From: Hydnum rufescens UP504
Taxonomy: Eukaryota; Basidiomycota; Agaricomycetes; Cantharellales; Hydnaceae
Assembly: GCA_014904985.1 (NCBI GenBank)
Contig: MU128984.1
Location: 19,670-83,669, forward strand
Direction: 5' to 3'
DNA: 64,000 bases
Shown here in pieces: positions 56,867 through 64,000 of the stretch (within the stretch, counting starts at the first letter, position 1; every line of letters starts with the position of its first letter). The notes below the pieces were generated by a model that ran no database searches, was not told the DNA's origin, and saw only the letters and a list, made by a program, of their open reading frames with translations. The translations under genes were made by a program, and so were the position numbers.

Positions 56867-58000
56867 ATTTGAGATGCAGTCGATGGATAAATTCAGTGCT
56901 GGGATATGCCGTGCTGACATAACTGCCTACTAGCTGCCTCCATCGCCTGATTTTTCGACATGCATGAGCGCCGACAGTCATCTGGCGGGACATATCACAG
57001 GGCCATCGTCACCCAGGAAGTACCTTTGTAAACTTTGACCTGGCACAAGATATCACGAAGGAGGCCCACCCGACATTTTGATAGAAAGGCCATTCCCCTC
57101 GACATAGCCATTGGCCTTCTCACGGATGTTCCGACGCCGCACTTTGCGAGCAGCGACCTCGAATCCATGCTTTGGGTTTCCCTTACCGATGTGAAGGTGG
57201 AAAGGAGATTTTCCCCAGTTCTTCGAGGCCGTTGGGCGATTTCTTTTCTAACGTCCGAGTCTTCGAGCCTTCGAGCTTGCCTTTCTAACAATGCTAGAGG
57301 AGATCCCACACCGCCGTTTCAAAACCTCTGTCGTACATGGATCAGGCCCTTGGCATTAGTTGTTTCACGATGGGGTTGTGGCTCTGGCGAACTACGTGGG
57401 TGGGATGGGGGACTTCCAGAAAGCTGCTTATCAAGAACCTAAACTCTTCGGCCCCGATCAATCTATTTATTCTGATACCACTGTGCGGACAGCTTTCTGG
57501 CAGATTCTGAACCCCGACGATCTCGTTGATTTTGAGGACGCATGTAATAGCCTGCGGCTCGGTTTCTGTCCTGTAGAACGTGTTGATTTCTTACAACAAT
57601 AACTGAGCTGTACAGTATGGGGAGACCAAATGGCGAGGTTAAGACTTGGTATATATGGGAAGGCACGTCGGCAGACCACATTGCAAGTAATATGCCTTGA
57701 GGACATACTTGCGAGTGGGGGAATGAATAGATTATTGTCTACTACCGCGCCATACCTCCCTCTAGCCGTGCTTGAACAGCTCGTTCATCAGAGGCTCAGT
57801 GCCAGGGCGGTTCAGACGATCGATGTGATGACTGATTACAGCACGCCGTCGGATGGATGTGGATGTGATTAAATGATTGTGGACGAGTCCAGCTTGAAGT
57901 CCGCGAGAAGGCTTATGCTGTGAGAGCATTGGAAGGAAATCAGCCTTGCAATTCCTCGCCCCCATAGCAATCCTTTGACTAAGGGTACGAGAGCCATTAT
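56867..58000. other. region with unassigned ORFs
   Basis: Frames of 70-135 codons occur on both strands, for example plus 57035-57442 with DLESMLWVSLTDVKVERRF and plus 57360-57602 with LNPDDLVDFEDACNSLRLG. Neither strand gives a clear gene and no domain is recognised. Confidence 0.3.
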
Positions 58001-58004
58001 CTTG

Positions 58005-59460
58005 TCAGTTCCCAGCATCGTGCTCCTTCACCTTCGTGTTTCGGGGACTGCGGAAGGTGGCAGTCCCTGCTTGCACACTCTGGTCGTTCCACTCTACGCC
58101 GTAGCAGAGTTTGAAGAGCATCTGAAAACCCGCTACGTGATCCAGCGGAGTGAATTGAATGGCTTCAGCGATTTGGTCCGCGGTCGCCATGTGTGCAACC
58201 GGATTGCCCAACCCTTGGCACAGATCACTGCATCGACGATCAAATTCTTGTGCGGGAAGTCGACCCTCCCCGCCCACGATGCGACTCCTTCATCCTCCTC
58301 AAGCCATTCTCCATTCTGGTGAGTTGGAATTTTCATGGACTGCGGGGCCAAGGCACGGAATTGTAGACGGGCAACGGCTTCCTTGTCCTATGTGATACAA
58401 AGTATGTGAGGAAAGCGGCGAGATCAGCAGGCATTGAACAGCAAACCCCAGCTGCTGCTATAGAAACGATCCCTAGCTCCCTGCGCAGTTCGTCCGTGCG
58501 TCTTTTGTTACTAGCGACTTGGGACACTAATCGCTCAGTCCTCTCATCGAGTTTGTCGAGCTTCAATTCCTGCTGATCGAGCTTCAATTTCTGCTGATTG
58601 AGTTGCTGTTGAAGGCTCTCGAACATCTTCGCGAGTTCTGGAGAAACTAGGGACAAGGACCGAGAGCAACGTTGATTCAGACGTACAGGGAGCCCTAGCA
58701 ATGAACTGGAACGCACTGGATGGGGAAGTGCCAGAAGGAAGCGCCAACACTTTGGGTCTTGGAGAACTTTTTCCTTTCACTTTGTAAGACATTTCCTCTG
58801 GATCAAACCGAGTCACCTAATTGTAGAACGCAGGGGGCTTGACTACTGTACCCTTAATAAGTTCATTCTGGGCATTCGTCCTCGCGAGATCAGACAGTGG
58901 CACAGAGTTGGTGGGATGAAAAACGAAGGTAACGGGACGTTTGGGGTCGAGCATCGTATCCATCTCTCTAGCGTCCGCCATCTGTATTTTTGCTGCAGCG
59001 AGGTCATGGGCAGATATCAGAATGACTTAGAAATATGTACAGGGATTTAAGAAACACCCACTGTTACCGTAATCAGTATCATCAATGTCGAATGTGGCCT
59101 CTATGCCCAAGTTTTTTTTAAGTGCTTAGTCAATGCGTCCCCACTCTCGATAGCAGCTTCCCGGAGAGATTTATTCCCCTCTACCCAGGTTTGAACACTA
59201 AGTGGTCCAAACTCCGAATATGTGGCATTGACCGTGAACATGGCGCTCTCGCCAGATTCAGTGGGGAATCAACGCGATTGATGCCAAAGTATTCCGGGTA
59301 TCGCCGGCCACATTCTGGCCACCTCTGAGAATGTCTATCCACCCCCAAAGACCAAGGCTGGTGTCGTAGACAAACGACACCGAGTGGGAGGGAAAAGTCC
59401 CATGACTTCTCAAGAATCTGCAGCGAACTGATCCGTGATCTGGGAATGCCCAAAATTCAT
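58005..59460 (-). CDS. hypothetical coiled-coil protein
   Basis: Minus-strand exons appear to form one gene, or two close ones. A piece at 59250-59070 reads FTVNATYSEFGPLSVQTW, then LREAAIESGDALTKHL and EATFDIDDTDYG, and ends at donor GTAACAGTG. After acceptor AAATACAG comes MADAREMDTMLDPKRPVTFVF (58980). From ATG 58792, MSYKVKGKSSPRPKVLAL is followed by an intron (58686-58647) and a strong coiled coil rich in Q/L/K (SLQQQLNQQKLKLDQQELKL), then RRELGIVSIAAAGVCC. A later intron with acceptor CACCAG leads to NGEWLEEDEGVASWAGR. A T8 run at 59112-59119 is one base short for continuity. The family is unknown; confidence applies to a gene being present. Confidence 0.5.
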
Positions 59461-59879
59461 CTCTCCTGTTGACTCTGGCTCCATGATTTCTCCTGCTCCA
59501 ATCAACCTTCGCATATTTTCGCTAAATGGTAGCGTGTCTCAACTAAGCACGGGATTAGATCTTAACCTCCACCATGTTTAGTAGTGACTGTTAGAGTTGG
59601 GCGGAAGTGAAGAATACGAAGCACGATAAATTGTGGCGCGGAGCGCTCGTAATATACATATGCATAGTATACAGACGGGCCGTGCATTGAGCACGTTACA
59701 TGGGATTCGGACCTACATGAGTTGGCTGCCCAAGCCTAGCTAGAAAAAGAAAGCATCGGTCCGAGGATATCGATGTCTCGGGATGATGTCCGTACTGTCT
59801 CCACCAGCGGAATATGACCTTGATACTTGTCGATTTATCTGGTGTGAGCCAAGGTGCGGACTGACCCCTATTCTTGCCT

Positions 59880-60770
59880 CATGGATCTGACATGTTTCGT
59901 TAGGTCCCGTACGCGTGGTGATCTATCCCTCGATTATCCAACGTCAAATCCGGGACATGCGTATGAAATATATTTCACGCCCAAACGCCGCAGTTCTTGT
60001 TGTTACTGCTGCGAATACAGACCTGGCCAATTCGGATGGGCAAAAAACAGCGAGAGAGGAGTTGACCCAGAAGGTGAGAGTAGATCATGTGCGTACATCT
60101 GAACTGCTGGGGGGTCTGTAAGGTATTAAGGGACAGATGTAATCGAGATTTTAGGAGGGGTTGTGTTATCCCACTGTGTCTCTGCTACTTGCCGGTTTGT
60201 GCCGATGGCCCACCTCAGATACCTCCCTGGTTTTCAACATTCCCTCATAGACGTCGAATCCGCAAAAACTATCGCCTCCGCCCCTAGAACATCATTCTCC
60301 GAGAACCATCCCAGCTACAACTGTAAAGCCCAATACTGTCTGTCTCGCCCACTAATTGAATTTAGTACATTCTGCCAATGTACTAGCATGGTCCCGACAC
60401 TAACATGAAAAATGTGTAGATTCTTATCCACTACACTACCTGATATGATAGTTCGTATTAGCGAGCAATCGAGGATGTGCGCTACAGTCTCTTGGCGGCC
60501 TTGTTGCGGAAACTGCAACTCCGTATGTCGTGATGGTATTAACTTGTGACTTCCTTCGTCGTGCAAGGTAGTATGCAACTGTAGCTGCGATAACTAAATT
60601 TACTGCCGAGTTTCGTGGGTGCCATCGATGGCAACAGACCTAGAGAAGATTCAATGCATAATGAACTGTCGTCTGCACGTACTTTCTACGGTCCATCCTT
60701 CTACAGTATTTCGCAGACGAACACCCGGATCCATCTAGATCTGCTAGTTCCGCGCTATCTTTATTTTTAC
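59880..60770 (+). pseudogene. dynamin-like GTPase fragment
   Basis: Blocks from the G domain and middle region of dynamin-like proteins appear in order: [20 protein letters not shown] and [14 protein letters not shown] (59950-60050), then SLIDVESAKTIAS and FSENHPSYNCKAQYC (60240-60340), then LPDMIVRISEQ (60440). The P-loop is not seen, and there are many frameshifts and stops. Family members normally carry [15 protein letters not shown], which makes the assignment firm. This is a decayed, truncated copy. Confidence 0.78.
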
Positions 60771-61048
60771 GTTTGAGGTGATTGCCAAACAAACAAATTC
60801 GCCACCTAGATGATCCAAGTTTGAAGTGCTGCCAATTGCCAATTGTTGGGGATGGTTTAAACGCCTATGCATCGTAGAAATGATACCAACATCCTCTACG
60901 AGAGTTTATTTACATACGGACGAAAATATAAGAGATGGACTTTGTAGAAGCAGAACGAACTAAAACAGCGATGATACTGTCCGAATCTTCAAGTAGGGAA
61001 TACGCGACGAAAAGGGAGGATAATCAATGAGGAGGAAAGGGTGATTCA
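60771..61048. other. intergenic / 3' flank of the RhoGEF gene
   Basis: No gene or repeat recognised; AT-rich, as expected for a 3' flank. Confidence 0.4.
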
Positions 61049-64000
61049 CTACACACCAGCACTGTGAGCACGATCAGAGCCAGCGAGCAAGGTCCCGAAA
61101 AAGCCCGAGGCAGAGGTCTCTGACTTGAGCTGGATCATATAGACGATGCCCGTTCTTTGACCTTCATCGCTCAATTCGATCGCAACTCCTGTCTTGCCTA
61201 CGCGTTCCACGGCATCCGTTAAAACGATCGTAGAAATCAACATTGCCTTGGCTTTGGTGTCGGCCTCCACGACCAGCTGCTTCACGTTGGTTGGTTGTTG
61301 TTGGTATAACAATAGCTTGGCGGGTCCCAGGGATTTCCACTGTGCATGATGCTGTTTCAGGAAGACCTTGCACTTCATTTGTGCAGTGATGACAGAGGTA
61401 ACAGGGACGGTTGGTTTCTTATCTTCATCTGGTGACGTGGGCGGACTGTCGAGATCCGGAGATTGCGGCCGCGAGACGAAGCCCACCCCCATTTGGAGCC
61501 GAGGGGGCCGCGAGAAGGACGAGGCCAAGGAGGGTGCATGAGACTGTACAGAATTCGAATCGAAGGAGCGTACGCTTGGTGGCGGACCCGTAGGTCTTGG
61601 TTCAGGATGATGACTGCCACCATTGGGTCCTGAGTTATGCGCCGGATGTGGTGAGCCATTCCACGAAGAGGATCCAACGTGTGGCCGATCATTGTAAGAA
61701 TTATTTGGATGTAGACTGGGTATATCGGTTCGGGTATCATAGGATGGTCGTTGGAATGATTGGTTAGATGAAGATTTGGACAGTGTCCGTGGTGGAGGAA
61801 ATTGATTTGCGTGAAGGGATTCCTGTGAATTGGGCTGGAACGCGCCCGAGTTTTGCAAGAGCCCGCTGGCATCAGAGGGGGGTCGTTCCATTTTGCTATG
61901 ACTATTGACAAACTGTCCTTCGGGATGACCCCGACGGATTGGAGTATTTGGTGCGGATGGTTCCCAGGAGGATCAATGATACTATGGGCGCGGCTAGTTC
62001 CCCGCGGCGGGGGCAAGAACAAAGGTGCCTCAGATGAATACATTCTAGATGTGCTAGATTCCTCTCTTGTAGACCCATGGAACCGGGGAGGTTAGGGTCG
62101 GAGCCAGCGGCTAGTCTTCCGAATTGAGGTCGGGGAGGGCCGTCGAAACCAAACGATGGCCGGTCAGAAGGGCCCCCTGTCGCCGATCGGATTGGTGGAA
62201 CCCCAGGAGGAGACTGAGCATGTGCCCTAGGCGGATGCGGTACAGAGTCGTTGGGGGCAGAAAATTCGTGCTGAGAGGGCTGTCGTGGGGGAAATGAAGG
62301 AGTTTGTGAAGATGGTGCTGGACCGACATTGAGATTGCCCACGCTGGGTTTAGGCCGAAGTGGGTTCACTATGATTGACAACGTGGTCAGGAAGGATACG
62401 CAAAGTAGAGGGATCGAATAACGTACACATGACTGCCTCTTGTTGGGATTCGTTGAAGTCCTTCAAAATAGCATCCTTTACCTGCCTGGATTCGACATAG
62501 ACGGTCAGCGTTTCCTTCTTCATAATGTGGACCTGGAGCACGTTTTCTACGATGGATGACATTAAGCCAAGATTCTGTGAACAATTGGGGGGACTTACCC
62601 GGTTGGCCCAAGGCGCCGTCAGTAGCAGTGAGATGCTTGGCGGAGAGTGGAGGATAACAAAGCCACATGTCAAAGCCTTCATAGCCCTCAGCACTCCTCT
62701 CGGCCTCAGTCATCCGCTCACACACAAGGAACAGATCGGTCAGCAAGAAAATATGAGCGTTCTTAAGGACAACTTCGATGCCCGTCGATCGTGGCGTGAA
62801 ATGGATGGCCACATCAGTGGAGAACCGTATTCTTCTAGTAAAAGACAGATTTGGGGGACACATCTGGAGCCTACATTTCTGGGATACAACACTGAAGTCA
62901 GGACAACAAAAGCAAAGTAGGGCAACCAAGGAATGACAAACCTTCGGGGTCATTGTAAATATATCCAAGACTCGCTCAGTCGACAATCTCCGCTCCAGAT
63001 CGGTAATGGGTGCTGATAGAGTCGAGGAAGAAAGCCTACGAGTACGCGCAGAAGTGTCCGAAGTCATAGTAGACTCCCGCGAACCATTGCCCTCAGTGTC
63101 CCTAGACATACGACCGCTCGAGCCACTCCCTGTGGTACTCCCATTGTCCGAAGTCCGCAAAGCACCGGTGTGCTGTCTCAGTTCCGCAACCCCGCGAGGA
63201 TGAGGCGGAGGGACGAAACCTCCAGTACCTGCGGATTCGCTGGGACGCCTGGACACTGGCTCCAAGGGGGACGGGAGGGCACATTACCGTTCGGCTGAGG
63301 TGCCAGGGTATTCTCGATCGAAATATTTTCCGCACCGACTTGGATGAAAGAACGCGCATCAATGATGTCTAGAAGCCGAGCCAGCCGCTCGTTGGCCCCA
63401 AGTAAGAGGTTGTGGTCTGATCGGCCAGGTTGTGTGCTCTTCAGAAGTCGAGCGTATAATTTTCTATAATACTTAATACGCGTCGCCGGGGTGAGGAAGA
63501 GTGAATCTAGCGTCCACGTATCCCGTGCACTCGAATTGTACGTTGAGGGGGCATCGATGCAGAGATATCGTCGAGAATTGATGCCAGGTTTGGATTTGAT
63601 TGAACGGGTTCCCAGATGTCGAAACCCACAACATAGCCGTCGGAATATTTAGAGTAGGGGGGCTCGAGATCATCGATCTAATCGATCATCCGCATTATTA
63701 GTTGGTGGGTGGGTCTAACACGGGAAATTGGCTGACCCATCGCATGAGGAGATCTCCGAGCGCCTTTGGAGACGATGGATGAGGTCCAATCTCTTTAAGT
63801 TTCTACATGGCGAGGATCCAAGATCAGAGCTGGAAATACGAAAATGAGTCTAGGCTCACAGATAGCAGTGCTCTGTTCGTTCTGTAGATGCTTTCAATGG
63901 CTCGGAACATGGTATCAAGCTCTTTAGGAGGAAAATTGGTGCGAGACCACGCTGAAGCGACACGACGGATGATTGTAGCGAGGACATCAACATAATTTTT
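61049..64000 (-). CDS. Rho guanine nucleotide exchange factor (DH-PH), 5' end outside the window
   Basis: This activates a Rho-type GTPase by nucleotide exchange. The minus strand enters with VLATIIRRVASAWSRTNFPP and MFRAIESIYRTNRALL of the DH domain. LKEIGPHPSSPKALGDLLMRW follows after an intron, then TWTLDSLFLTPATRIKYYRK (63500). Next are LLLGANERLARLLDII, a Ser-rich linker and a PH-like part (VAIHFTPRSTGIEVVLKNAH, LTDLFLVCERMTEAER, WLCYPPLSAKHL). A Pro-rich segment and a second globular domain (KVFLKQHHAQWKSLG, LISTIVLTDAVERVG) finish near DRAHSAGV. Four frame breaks sit exactly at homopolymers 63547-63551, 63266-63270, 62085-62088 and 61963-61965, each needing one more base; I regard these as likely sequence errors. 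Confidence 0.8.

Noticed and set aside
61375..62043. 222-codon minus-strand frame inside the RhoGEF
   Set aside because: Only its first part (before about 61960) matches the gene; the remainder is a shadow of the conserved Pro/Ser-rich frame, and the switch is explained by a single missing base.
1..64000. CRISPR array, bacterial operon, phage or plasmid origin
   Set aside because: The repeats present are long, dispersed or tandem units with transposon features, and the genes have spliceosomal introns; there are no regularly spaced short repeats with unique spacers.

Overview
This is a stretch of nuclear DNA from a filamentous basidiomycete, probably an Agaricomycete. The reasons are dense short introns (about 47-120 nt, GT..AG with CTRAC-like branch sites), micro-exons, a KDZ-type transposon domain, Ty3/gypsy and hAT-like elements, and fungal genes such as a GH71 alpha-1,3-glucanase, a Pal1 protein and a type I metacaspase. 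A Rhizoctonia-like fungus is my best guess, but that is inference. Nothing bacterial, no CRISPR array and no convincing intact tRNA or rRNA gene was seen.

Layout. 1-10.8 kb is a transposon graveyard: a 298-bp direct duplication; a broken Ty3/gypsy pol (minus strand) interrupted by a 674-bp hAT-like miniature element with an 8-bp target duplication; three related LTR pieces, two of them inverted around the pol; a short-chain dehydrogenase pseudogene; a CxC-domain fragment of a KDZ transposon; ~160-bp repeats in inverted clusters; and tRNA-derived SINE-like heads. 11.0-12.4 kb is a five-exon gene of unknown function. 13.3-15.2 kb holds uncharacterised exons. 15.4-17.8 kb is a metacaspase with a shattered exon structure. 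18-20.4 kb is unassigned. 20.4-22.1 kb is a Pal1 cell-morphology gene. 22.1-25.6 kb is gene-poor. 26.3-28.5 kb is a secreted GH71 glucanase. 29-32.3 kb holds a hypothetical gene, a 2-Cys peroxiredoxin and a divergent kinase-like gene.

32.7-56.9 kb is the most unusual part: a degenerating tandem array. Each unit holds, left to right and all on the minus strand, an amidase copy (A), a repeat-rich protein with a four-cysteine motif (B), a spacer (C), and the 3' end of NIP7. The leftmost amidase is the most complete, and the rightmost NIP7 (ribosome biogenesis) is the only whole one. The intervening copies are frameshifted, truncated or fused. Units are about 5.4 kb apart.

57-64 kb holds a coiled-coil hypothetical gene, a degraded dynamin-like GTPase and, running off the right edge, a Rho guanine-nucleotide exchange factor (minus strand).

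A recurring oddity is that many otherwise well-conserved genes are broken by exactly one missing base in a short homopolymer. This looks like under-calling in the assembly rather than gene death, and it should be checked before any of these genes is called a pseudogene. I found no clear new molecular system. The best candidates for something undescribed are the A-B-C-NIP7 array with its B gene family, and the inverted ~160-bp repeat element.
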